A stretch of DNA of 33,114 nucleotides, from positions 1 through 33,114 of the forward strand of contig JAKAYF010000017.1 in the NCBI GenBank assembly GCA_021816465.1, read 5' to 3'. A program made the translations under genes and the position numbers. Below are positions 1 through 8,517 of the stretch, piece after piece. Below the pieces are notes generated by a model. That model had not been told where the DNA came from. It saw only the letters and a program-made list of their open reading frames with translations, and made no database searches. Every line of letters begins with the position of its first letter. Position 1 is the stretch's first letter. Source of the stretch: Nitrospirota bacterium. GTDB taxonomy: Bacteria > Nitrospirota > Leptospirillia > Leptospirillales > Leptospirillaceae.

Positions 1-9
1 TGCCGGTTT

Positions 10-125
10 TCCGGTGGCCATGCCGGAGGGGATCCACCCGTTCCCATCCCGAACACGGCCGTTAAGCCCTCCAGGGCCGATGATACTGCAACTGCAAGGT
101 TGTGGGAAAGTAGGACGCTGCCGGA
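10..125 (+). rRNA. rrf: 5S ribosomal RNA
   Basis: Complementary ends TCCGGTGGC...GCTGCCGGA; conserved 5S core 'CCCATCCCGAACACGG', 'GTTAAGCCCTCCAG', 'GGGAAAGTAGGACGCTGCC'; about 116 nt. Confidence 0.95.
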
Positions 126-134
126 ATTTTCTTT

Positions 135-174
135 GGGTCTGTTCCCGTCCTCGACGGGTTCAGACCCTTTTTTT
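135..174 (+). terminator. Intrinsic terminator of the rRNA operon
   Basis: GGGTCTG-tt-CCCGTC-ctc-GACGGG-tt-CAGACCC followed by T7, immediately after 5S. Confidence 0.93.
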
Positions 175-262
175 ACTCTTCTGATTTTTCCCTTCCAAAA
201 GTTCTTTAACGATGATTTGAGGCATCTTGTCGATGATCAAACCCCTATCGTTCCGGTAAAAC

Positions 263-1846
263 ATGAAAATGCCTCCTGACATCAGGTATTTCCTGATGCT
301 TTTTATCCTGCTGCCGTTATCCATTCTTTCTTGTTCCCCCCATTTCCAGCCAGTTTCCCGCCATGATTCACACACTCTTTTTATGGCAATGGCAGATGAT
401 CCATCGACACTTGACTGGAATAAAGCAACAGACGGTATCAGCTTTGAGGTGATTACCAATCTGATGGATGGGTTGACGCGTTTTGACAAAAATCTCGTCG
501 TTTCTCCTGATATCGCCCTTTCCTGGGAATCGGCAGGGAACAAGGACTATATCTTTCACCTTGATCCCAAGAGAACGTGGAGTGATGGGAAACAGGTAAC
601 AGCCTATGATTTCAGGGATTCTTTTCTAAGGCTCCTTTCCCCGGAAACAGCCTCCCCATACGCCTATTACCTTTTTGATATCAAAAACGCTTCCTGCTTT
701 CATGCGAATAAGTGCACTTCTTCACAGGTGGGAATAGAGGTTCCCAATGCCGAGACGCTTAAAATACACCTCTCCCATTCGATGTCGGCCTTTCCCTCCT
801 TACTGACAAGCCCGATTACGGATCCGATCCGAAAGGACCTGATCCAAAAATATAGGGACGGATGGACACTTCCAGGCCATCTTGTGACAAATGGGCGATT
901 TACTCTAAAAGAATGGTGGCATGGTGACTTTCTTCTTTTGGAAGCACGAACAGATCTCCCTTCGAACACTTCGCTTGCAAGGATCCAGTTTCTGATCGTT
1001 CCTGAGTCGGTTACCCAGCTTTTGCTCTACGATCGCCATATCCTGGATATCGTGGGCGTTCCGAGTTTTTATGTGAAAAAATACGAGCATTCCCCGGATC
1101 TGCATCGGATTCCCCAGTTCAGCACGGTGTATTACAGCATGAACATCAAGCGTCCTCCTTTTGACAATCTTCATGTCAGGAAAGCTTTTGCCCTTGCTGT
1201 TGACCGCTCGGATCTTCGGGAACTTTTTCAGAATGCATTTCCGGTCTCCCGATCCTTCATTCCGAAGGGATTGTTGGGGTATTCGGAAAATGCCGGTTAC
1301 TCGTATAACCCCGACAAAGCCCGTGCAGAATTGGCGATTGCCGGTTATCCCGGAGGGAAAAACTTTCCGAGGGTTACCCTTATTTTTCCTTCCGGCACAC
1401 AAAGCCGCATTCTGGCCGTTCACTTCCAGGAATCTTTCCGGAAAATTCTCCATGTCACGATCCATCTCCGGTCTCTTGAATGGAAAGCTTTCCTGGCAAA
1501 GCTTGATTCAAAGACTCCCCAGATGTACCAGTCCGGCTGGCTGGCCGATTATCCTGACCCCAATACTTTCATGACGTTGATGACAACCGATTCGGGAAAC
1601 AACCGCACTGGGTGGGGGGATCCTCTTTTTGACCATCTGGTTCTTGAGGCTTCCCAATCGGCGAACGATGCTCTCCGTCAAAAATTGTACGAAAAAGCCC
1701 AATTCCAGCTTTTGAGAGCTGGAGTGCCGGTCATCCCTCTTTCGGAAGGACTTTCCAACATGCTGGTCCATCAAGATATCAGGGGATTCTGGCATGACCC
1801 TCTGGGAACGGATCACCTGGAACATGTGAGCAAGGTTCCGGAGTAA
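263..1846 (+). CDS. ABC-type oligopeptide-binding lipoprotein (SBP family 5, OppA-like)
   Basis: Lipobox-like N-terminus (LSILSCS); 'DPSTLDWNKATDGISFEVITNLMDGLTRFDKNLVVSPDIALSWE', 'RKAFALAVDR', 'GWLADYPDPNTFMTLM' typical of the family. Confidence 0.88.
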   Translation: MKMPPDIRYFLMLFILLPLSILSCSPHFQPVSRHDSHTLFMAMADDPSTLDWNKATDGISFEVITNLMDGLTRFDKNLVVSPDIALSWESAGNKDYIFHLDPKRTWSDGKQVTAYDFRDSFLRLLSPETASPYAYYLFDIKNASCFHANKCTSSQVGIEVPNAETLKIHLSHSMSAFPSLLTSPITDPIRKDLIQKYRDGWTLPGHLVTNGRFTLKEWWHGDFLLLEARTDLPSNTSLARIQFLIVPESVTQLLLYDRHILDIVGVPSFYVKKYEHSPDLHRIPQFSTVYYSMNIKRPPFDNLHVRKAFALAVDRSDLRELFQNAFPVSRSFIPKGLLGYSENAGYSYNPDKARAELAIAGYPGGKNFPRVTLIFPSGTQSRILAVHFQESFRKILHVTIHLRSLEWKAFLAKLDSKTPQMYQSGWLADYPDPNTFMTLMTTDSGNNRTGWGDPLFDHLVLEASQSANDALRQKLYEKAQFQLLRAGVPVIPLSEGLSNMLVHQDIRGFWHDPLGTDHLEHVSKVPE

Positions 1847-1877
1847 AAGATTTTTCGTTTTCTGATATGCAGAAGAT

Positions 1878-3677
1878 ATGGTATCCTCAACCGATCAGAC
1901 CTCCTCAAGGCTATTGTATTTTGAAAGGAATCCCTTGCAGTCATTAAAGTCACTACCCGCCGCCGAGCGATTCGAAGAAGAGATCAGGCAGTTTTGTCTG
2001 ACCGGACTCTCCGGAAAGGACCTTAGCCGTATCTCCGAGATTGGAATTGATCCTTTCTGGCAAAATGGGGTGAATGTCTATTTCTATGAAAGAAACATCT
2101 ACTCTCCGATCGGCCAGAAAGAAATTGACGGGCTCCTGCTGACGGACAAGGGTGTTTTTGTCCTCGAGTGCAAGAATGTCATCGGAACCGTCACAGGAAC
2201 ATTGAACTCTGTCTGGAGTGCGGACAACCAGATGATCCATGTCCCTGGTCCGAGAAATTCCAACCCGGTCACGCAGATCAAAAGTCGAATAGGTCCATTG
2301 TCATCGTTTCTGAGAGAGAAGGGGATATCGCTTTTTCTCACAGGTGTGATCATCTTCCCTGATGAAGCCAACCTTGAGGGGCTTACCAAAAGCGGAACGC
2401 TTTCAGTCTCGGAGCCTCCAAACCGGGACCGTTCCTATATCATCACCAATCTCCACAAGCTTCCGGAGATCCTTGGAAATATCCACCCATCCTCTCCTCT
2501 TTCGCATGAGGATGCTTTCAAAATCGCGGATCTCCTTGGTATCGTCATCGCATCCGATCCCAATGATCCCGAGCGGATTCTCCGGTTTCCGGCCGGAGGA
2601 TTTCCCGATATATCGCCTATTGCCAATCTCGAAATTCTCGATAAAAAGAGAGAAGCCATTTTTTCAATCCACCCGGAATATCGGGAAAACCCCGAATCAC
2701 GGGATATTATCGATGGTGCATACAAAACTCTCCGGGAGTCATTTGAAAAACCGGAACCTCCGGCACTCCAGCCCAAAAAAAGCATTCGCTGGACCGTTGT
2801 CGGAGCGGTTTTCTTTCTTCTTGGAGGGCTTTTGATGGTCGGGGCCTTTCATCTGAACGGGAAAAAAATAGAGACAGCAAAGCTTGTCTCCGATGGCTGG
2901 CCTGTTCCAGGTACCAGCCAGCTGACTCCATACCAGTTGCTCCTCGAGTTCTATCACCAGCATCCGTCCATGACGCCGGACTATCAGATCCTCTCCCTGG
3001 GCTTGCCCATGGAACTCAGGACAAAAGCGAATCAGAGCCCCGACAATCGGAAAAATCTCGATAAAGCTCTTGACAACGAGATCAAGAAAATAGGGGTTGT
3101 CAAAACCTTTCCCCTGACGATTCCCGCAAGCATCGTCCAGTACGATTCCCATGAAAAGCTTTTTACCCTTTCAGGGCTTCAGGGTGTTCAGATGGAGTCT
3201 TCGCCTCAAAACTCCGTGCCTTCGTTTCTGGTGCCTTTCGGAGGGAAAATATCCATTGGAATCGCCCAAAAACTGCCTTGCAATTACTGTGACAGCCAGG
3301 TGTTGATCAAGAATTGGCCATTGCAGCCAACGCCTGGTCCAATGGGGCATCTTTTTTTCCGTTTTGCTCCGATATCCGGACTGAATCTCTCTGAAGTCCT
3401 CAAGCAAACACCCTGTCAGGGGTGCAGTATTCCTGTTCATATTCAGGTCCGGCTTGACATACTGCAAGTTGAAATCGGACGGACGAACCTTGGAAAACCA
3501 GTGATTTCATCGCTTGCGACTCTTTCGGAGATTGCCATTCGACTTGATTCGGACAACACGTTGCTTTTTGAAAAACAGTTTGCCAATGAATCGGGCCAAT
3601 CTGTCCAAAAACCCGCAGAAGGCCCAAAACCGGATTGCCCCGGATGCTCCGGATCATCTCCGGCCCAATCCCTTTAG
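1878..3677 (+). CDS. NERD-domain protein with central TM and Cys-rich C-terminal region
   Basis: 'QKEIDGLLLTDKGVFVLECKNVIGTVTG' matches the NERD (PD-(D/E)xK-like) core; hydrophobic segment 'WTVVGAVFFLLGGLLMVGAF'; CNYC, CQGC, CPGC motifs. Confidence 0.75.
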   Translation: MVSSTDQTSSRLLYFERNPLQSLKSLPAAERFEEEIRQFCLTGLSGKDLSRISEIGIDPFWQNGVNVYFYERNIYSPIGQKEIDGLLLTDKGVFVLECKNVIGTVTGTLNSVWSADNQMIHVPGPRNSNPVTQIKSRIGPLSSFLREKGISLFLTGVIIFPDEANLEGLTKSGTLSVSEPPNRDRSYIITNLHKLPEILGNIHPSSPLSHEDAFKIADLLGIVIASDPNDPERILRFPAGGFPDISPIANLEILDKKREAIFSIHPEYRENPESRDIIDGAYKTLRESFEKPEPPALQPKKSIRWTVVGAVFFLLGGLLMVGAFHLNGKKIETAKLVSDGWPVPGTSQLTPYQLLLEFYHQHPSMTPDYQILSLGLPMELRTKANQSPDNRKNLDKALDNEIKKIGVVKTFPLTIPASIVQYDSHEKLFTLSGLQGVQMESSPQNSVPSFLVPFGGKISIGIAQKLPCNYCDSQVLIKNWPLQPTPGPMGHLFFRFAPISGLNLSEVLKQTPCQGCSIPVHIQVRLDILQVEIGRTNLGKPVISSLATLSEIAIRLDSDNTLLFEKQFANESGQSVQKPAEGPKPDCPGCSGSSPAQSL

Positions 3678-3699
3678 CCCAGGATTAATGGGGAAGCCA

Positions 3700-4107
3700 A
3701 TGAAGCCAAGACGGATCAAGGATTTTGTCGCTGTTTTCAGCCTTCTTTTCCTTGGATCCTGCTTCCCCACCTCCGATTATTTCAATGCCCACCTGGCCTC
3801 ATACAAGGGGGAGCCATCGACCTACCTTCTTCGGCGGCTGGGGCCTCCAACGACAACGCTCAAGCTTCCCCATAAACAGACTGTCTGGGCCTACTTTTCC
3901 GACTCGACCACCTATATCAGCAACAACCAGATGTCAACAGTCATGATGCCGCTAACATCATCCTGCCATTTCTGGTTTGTTCTTGACTCGGAGGATACGG
4001 TCAACAAGGTCGGGCACAAAGGGGACAACTGTCAGACGAGCCGTGATGGAACCAGTACGGCAGGGCTGAAGTTCTGGGGCGGAACGATACTCCCTCCTGC
4101 CCGCTGA
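3700..4107 (+). CDS. Small hypothetical lipoprotein
   Basis: Start within the longer tracked ORF 3514..4107; signal peptide and lipobox 'FSLLFLGSC'; 'YKGEPSTYLLRRLGPPTTTLKLP'. Confidence 0.65.
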   Translation: MKPRRIKDFVAVFSLLFLGSCFPTSDYFNAHLASYKGEPSTYLLRRLGPPTTTLKLPHKQTVWAYFSDSTTYISNNQMSTVMMPLTSSCHFWFVLDSEDTVNKVGHKGDNCQTSRDGTSTAGLKFWGGTILPPAR

Positions 4108-4325
4108 AATCAGGTCCTCCGAAAGGGACTCCCTGCTGCTTCGGGATGAGACTAATCCTTGTCATCAGAAGCGGTTTAATGTATCTTTCTTCGATTGAGT
4201 TAATGATTCCGATTCCGACAATGCACTCCAATCGATGGGGCTGAATGCTGTAGATAAACAGCAGGCGATGTTCATTGTGTTTTCTGGCAAAAATGTCCAC
4301 TATCCGCTTTAAGGAGCTTTCCCGA

Positions 4326-5468
4326 ATGAAAAAACAGTATCTTTTGGCACCAGGACCAACCCCCGTTCCACCAGAAGTTCTTCTCGCCATGTCCCGTCCC
4401 ATCATCCATCATAGGTCTCCTGACTTTATCCCGATCATTCAGGATGTTCGCAAGGATCTGAAATGGCTCTTCCAGACCGAACAGGAAGTCATTACTGTTG
4501 CAGGAAGCGGTACGGCAGGAATGGAAGCATCCATTTCGAACTTCATGTCCCCCGGGGACAAGATTCTGTCTGTGAATGGCGGAAAGTTCGGTGAAAGATG
4601 GGCCAAGATCGCCACAGCTTTTGGCGTGACGACCATTGAGATCAAGGTCAATTGGGGTGAGTCGGTCAATGTGTCCGAGATCAAGGCTCATCTGGACAAG
4701 GATCCATCCATCAGGGGTGTATACGTTCAGGCGAGTGAAACCTCAACCGGTGTGGCCCATGACGTCAAATCCATTGCCGAGATTACAAAGACCCGCGAGA
4801 ATACCATTCTGGTCGTTGATGCCATTACCGCCCTTGGTGTCACCAATCTTCCCATGGACCTCTGGGGAATCGATATCCTGATCACCGGTTCGCAGAAAGC
4901 GCTCATGCTTCCACCAGGACTGGCCTGCATCGGCGTTTCGGAGAAAGCCTGGAAACATCAGACTCAGGCCAAGTGCTCCCGTTTCTACCTTGATCTCAAG
5001 AGGGAAAGAGACAATCTTCTGAAAGATACCAATGCCTGGACTCCGGCCGTTACTCTTTGGATCGGTCTTGCGACATCCCTGAAAATGATGCGCGAAGAGG
5101 GTCTTGAAAACGTTTTTGCAAGACATGCGAAGCTTGCCCGTGCCACCAGGGAGGGTGTGAAGGGATTTGGTCTTGAGGTCTTCGCCAAGAATGCGCCTTC
5201 TGATGCTGTGACCGCTGTTCTGGCTCCGGAAGGGTTTGACGGAGAAGCACTTTACAAGAATCTTCGGAAACAATACGGGATCACCGCAGCTGGCGGGCAG
5301 GATCAACTGAAGGGAAAAGTTTTCAGGCTCTCTCATATGGGCTACTCTGATGTTTTTGACATCATCACAGCCATTAGTGGCGTTGAAATGGCCCTTTTCC
5401 GCATGGGATACAAGCATCCTCTCGGATCAGGTGTTGCCAAGGCCCAGGCCGTATTGATCGAGGACTAA
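4326..5468 (+). CDS. Class V pyridoxal-phosphate aminotransferase (serine/alanine-glyoxylate aminotransferase family)
   Basis: 'LLAPGPTPVPPEVLLAMSRPIIHHRSPDF', 'VDAITALGVTNLPMDLWGIDILITGSQKALMLPPGLACIGVS' (PLP-Lys region); SD-like AAGGAG upstream of ATG 4326. Confidence 0.9.
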   Translation: MKKQYLLAPGPTPVPPEVLLAMSRPIIHHRSPDFIPIIQDVRKDLKWLFQTEQEVITVAGSGTAGMEASISNFMSPGDKILSVNGGKFGERWAKIATAFGVTTIEIKVNWGESVNVSEIKAHLDKDPSIRGVYVQASETSTGVAHDVKSIAEITKTRENTILVVDAITALGVTNLPMDLWGIDILITGSQKALMLPPGLACIGVSEKAWKHQTQAKCSRFYLDLKRERDNLLKDTNAWTPAVTLWIGLATSLKMMREEGLENVFARHAKLARATREGVKGFGLEVFAKNAPSDAVTAVLAPEGFDGEALYKNLRKQYGITAAGGQDQLKGKVFRLSHMGYSDVFDIITAISGVEMALFRMGYKHPLGSGVAKAQAVLIED

Positions 5469-5498
5469 AAACAAGAACATCCTATCGGAGGACTACCG

Positions 5499-7106
5499 TT
5501 GTCAGAAAATATCAGGGTACTTGTCAGTGATGCCATCTCTGAAGATGGGTTGAAAATTTTCAGGGAAGCCGGTTTTGAAGTCGTGGTCAAGACAAAACTG
5601 ACCCCGGAAGAGCTTGCCGTTGAAATTGCAGGCTATGACGGTCTTGTCATCAGAAGCGGGACCAGGGTTACCAAGGAGATTTTAAAGGGAGCAAAGCGTC
5701 TCAAGGTTGTCGGACGGGCAGGAGCCGGACTCGACAATGTTGATCTTGAAGCGGCAACGTCACATGGGATCGTCGTGATGAACACTCCTGGCGGAAACAC
5801 CATTACGACAGCAGAGCACACCATGTCCCTCCTGATGTCCATGGCAAGGCGCATTCCCCAGGCCAATGCCTCCAATCGGTCCGGAAAATGGGAAAAAAGC
5901 AAGTTTATGGGTGTGGAGCTTTTTCAGAAAACCCTGGGAATCATCGGAATGGGGAAGATCGGACAACACCTTACCCAGATTGCAAAAGGGCTTTCAATGC
6001 ATGTTATTGCCTTTGATCCCTATCTGACCCCTGAAGTGGCGGAAAAATCGGGCGTTGTTCCTGTATCTCTCGATGAGATTTACCAAAAGGCGGATTTTAT
6101 CTCCGTCCATACCCCACTCAACGCTGAAACAACCAACCTGATCAACAAGACCACTATTGCCAAGATGAAAAAAGGTGTTTATATCGTCAATTGTGCCAGG
6201 GGCGGAATTGTCAACGAGGCTGATCTTGCAGAAGCGCTCCTGAGTGGTCATGTTGCCGGCGCGGCTTTTGACGTGTTTGTTCAGGAGCCGGTTCCTGCCG
6301 ATCATCCCCTGTTGAAGATCGATTCCTTTATCTCAACTCCGCATATCGGGGCGGCAACAAAGGAAGCCCAGGAGAATGTGGCGCTGGCGATCGCAGACCA
6401 GATGGTGGACTACCTTGCCAAGGGTGTCATTCGCTATGCGGCCAATCTTCCATCTGTCTCACCGGAAGAGATGAGCATCGTCACTCCTTACCAGAAGCTT
6501 GCCGAGATCATGGGGAATATCCTTTCCCAGATTTCTTCCTCGCCCCTGTCGAAGGTAACCATCGAATTTTCAGGAGAGATTGCTACTATTCCTACGGCGG
6601 CCGTTACGATTTCCGCATTGAAAGGGATTCTGTCTCCAATCCTCGATACCCGGGTCAATGAGGTCAACGCTCCGATCCTCGCAAAAGAGAGGGGAATCGA
6701 GGTTGTCGAGGTTCGCTCAACTCACAACGGAGATTACACGGGTCTCCTTTCGATCAAGATTTCTTCTGCAAATGATTCCCACCAGATTGCCGGTTCGGTC
6801 TTTCAAAAGAGGGATTATCGGATCGTTTCGATGGATCAATTGCCTGTTGAAGTCATTCCCGAACCAATCATGGTTTACCTTACCAATCAGGATCAGCCAG
6901 GTGTTGTAGGGGCGGTTGGCACCATTTTGGGTAACCACAAGATCAATATTTCAAGGATGCAGTTCGGTCGGGACTTCCCGGGAGGAAAGGCCATTTCCCT
7001 GATTGGCGTGGATGATGAAATCAGCCCGGCTCTTCTTGAAGAGCTTCGGAAGATTCCGAATATCCTTTCTCTCAAGATCCTCCATCTTCCTTCTGCCAAG
7101 GCATGA
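5499..7106 (+). CDS. serA: D-3-phosphoglycerate dehydrogenase (TTG start)
   Basis: 'GRAGAGLDNVDLEAATSHGIVVMNTPGGNTITTAEHTMSLL', 'GIIGMGKIGQHL', C-terminal ACT-like domain; 535 aa. Confidence 0.96.
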   Translation: MSENIRVLVSDAISEDGLKIFREAGFEVVVKTKLTPEELAVEIAGYDGLVIRSGTRVTKEILKGAKRLKVVGRAGAGLDNVDLEAATSHGIVVMNTPGGNTITTAEHTMSLLMSMARRIPQANASNRSGKWEKSKFMGVELFQKTLGIIGMGKIGQHLTQIAKGLSMHVIAFDPYLTPEVAEKSGVVPVSLDEIYQKADFISVHTPLNAETTNLINKTTIAKMKKGVYIVNCARGGIVNEADLAEALLSGHVAGAAFDVFVQEPVPADHPLLKIDSFISTPHIGAATKEAQENVALAIADQMVDYLAKGVIRYAANLPSVSPEEMSIVTPYQKLAEIMGNILSQISSSPLSKVTIEFSGEIATIPTAAVTISALKGILSPILDTRVNEVNAPILAKERGIEVVEVRSTHNGDYTGLLSIKISSANDSHQIAGSVFQKRDYRIVSMDQLPVEVIPEPIMVYLTNQDQPGVVGAVGTILGNHKINISRMQFGRDFPGGKAISLIGVDDEISPALLEELRKIPNILSLKILHLPSAKA

Positions 7107-8488
7107 GCAAGATTTCGCAAAAATATCAGGCACCTGCTTCCCGTTTGGAAAAAAGAGGGCTGACTCCGAAAGGGGTTGGCCCTCTTTTTTCGGGGAATCC
7201 CACGTTCCGGCGGAAAGTGGCAGGGGAACTTCTCGACCTTTTCAGACAGAGAGGGTACCGGGAGATTGCTCTTCCTGCGTTTGAGTACCTTGATGCCTTA
7301 AGACCCGGAATCGATCCGGCCCTCCTTGAAAAGTCCTATACCATACAGGACCGGACTTCGGGGCATGTCCTGATCCTGCGACCCGATGCGACTGCCCAGA
7401 TAGCCAGGCTTTTGGCTCATGCCATCGACTCGGGATTCAATGATTTGAGATTTTCCTACAGCACAACGGTGTTTAGACATGAAGACCACCATGTGCTTGA
7501 ACGGGAACTTTTCCAGGCTGGAGTCGAGTATTGGGGAAATGGAAGCGTCTGGGGCGACTGGGAAATTATTCATCTTTGCCTGCAGGGAGCGCGAAAGCTT
7601 GCCATCTGGGACCCAACACTCGTCTTGTCTCATCAGGGGCTCCAAACAACAATTCTTGACCTTGTGGCAGAGATCGCTCCTGAAGTTTCAAGACAGGAAA
7701 TATCAAGGCTGTTCTATGCTCATGACTCAGGCTCCCTTCACGAAATCATCCAGGGCGGAACACCTAACAAGATTCTTTCGTCCAGAAAGATAAAGTGTTT
7801 TTCTGAAACACTGTCATTTTTCCTTCGAAATGTTGTTCCTCTTCCCGAGGCACTCGCTTCCCTTGAGACCTTGTCGTCATGCTTGCCAAATGGCCAGGTC
7901 GACGCGTCTTTTCTCGCCCTTGTCAAGGAATGGACCCATGCTCCATCCGAGATTGTCCTCGATCTTGCCTTGGCCCCCGTTGGTCCATACTACAGCGGAA
8001 TGTTCTTTCATCTTTATACTCCGGGGTCGACAAGGGAAATTGCATCGGGTGGGAGATACGATAAACTTCCTGCCCTGTTTGGGGCCAATATTCCGGCTAC
8101 CGGATTTGCCTTCCATCTGAACCGGATCGATGACTCAAGCAATATCGGAAAAGAGGTTCGGGACCAGGGAGAAATCCACTTTCTCCTTCAGCCTGAAGAT
8201 GCGGGAGCCTATCATCTGATCGAAAAACTCGTCTCCAGTCTGACGCCAAACCGGCAACCTGTCCGGATCCTTTATCCGGATTCCTTTCCGGGGAACAGGG
8301 AACTCCATCTCCTTGACCTCTCTTATTTTGAGAAATTTCCCAATGTGACCGAGGTCATCTGGAAGAAGGGCGATGATTTTATCTCTTTTTTGAAAAACGG
8401 GTCCTCTCACAGGATCTCCCAGACAGATCATTCTCCTTCACATGAAGACACTGTTCCCCAGCAAGAGCATCATCAAAATCCGTCCTGA
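7103..8488 (+). CDS. hisZ: ATP phosphoribosyltransferase regulatory subunit (HisS-like)
   Basis: HisRS-like core without anticodon domain: 'LLDLFRQRGYREIALPAFEYLDAL', 'LRPDATAQIARLLAH', 'EASGGRYDKLPALFG'-type motif; 4-bp overlap with serA. Confidence 0.85.
   Translation: MSKISQKYQAPASRLEKRGLTPKGVGPLFSGNPTFRRKVAGELLDLFRQRGYREIALPAFEYLDALRPGIDPALLEKSYTIQDRTSGHVLILRPDATAQIARLLAHAIDSGFNDLRFSYSTTVFRHEDHHVLERELFQAGVEYWGNGSVWGDWEIIHLCLQGARKLAIWDPTLVLSHQGLQTTILDLVAEIAPEVSRQEISRLFYAHDSGSLHEIIQGGTPNKILSSRKIKCFSETLSFFLRNVVPLPEALASLETLSSCLPNGQVDASFLALVKEWTHAPSEIVLDLALAPVGPYYSGMFFHLYTPGSTREIASGGRYDKLPALFGANIPATGFAFHLNRIDDSSNIGKEVRDQGEIHFLLQPEDAGAYHLIEKLVSSLTPNRQPVRILYPDSFPGNRELHLLDLSYFEKFPNVTEVIWKKGDDFISFLKNGSSHRISQTDHSPSHEDTVPQQEHHQNPS
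7148..7191 (+). promoter_or_regulatory. Terminator-like hairpin inside the 5' part of hisZ
   Basis: GAAAAAAGAGGGC (7148-7160) perfectly complementary to GCCCTCTTTTTTC (7179-7191); inner ACTCC-GAAA-GGGGT stem with tetraloop; T6 run at 7185-7190. Confidence 0.7.
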
Positions 8489-8517
8489 AAATACAATCGG
8501 CACTCCCCGGAGCAATC

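Noticed and set aside
3310-3360. GCCATTG...CAATGG hairpin before T7 inside the NERD gene
   Set aside because: Long loop and modest stem, poorly placed relative to the T-run; likely chance.
4001-4405. 134-aa minus ORF covering the intergenic gap before the aminotransferase (possible toxin-like protein)
   Set aside because: Overlaps both flanking conserved genes and I could not recognise a TA or other family with confidence.
4743-5417. 224-aa ORF antisense to the aminotransferase
   Set aside because: Antisense shadow; sense frame is clearly the conserved protein.
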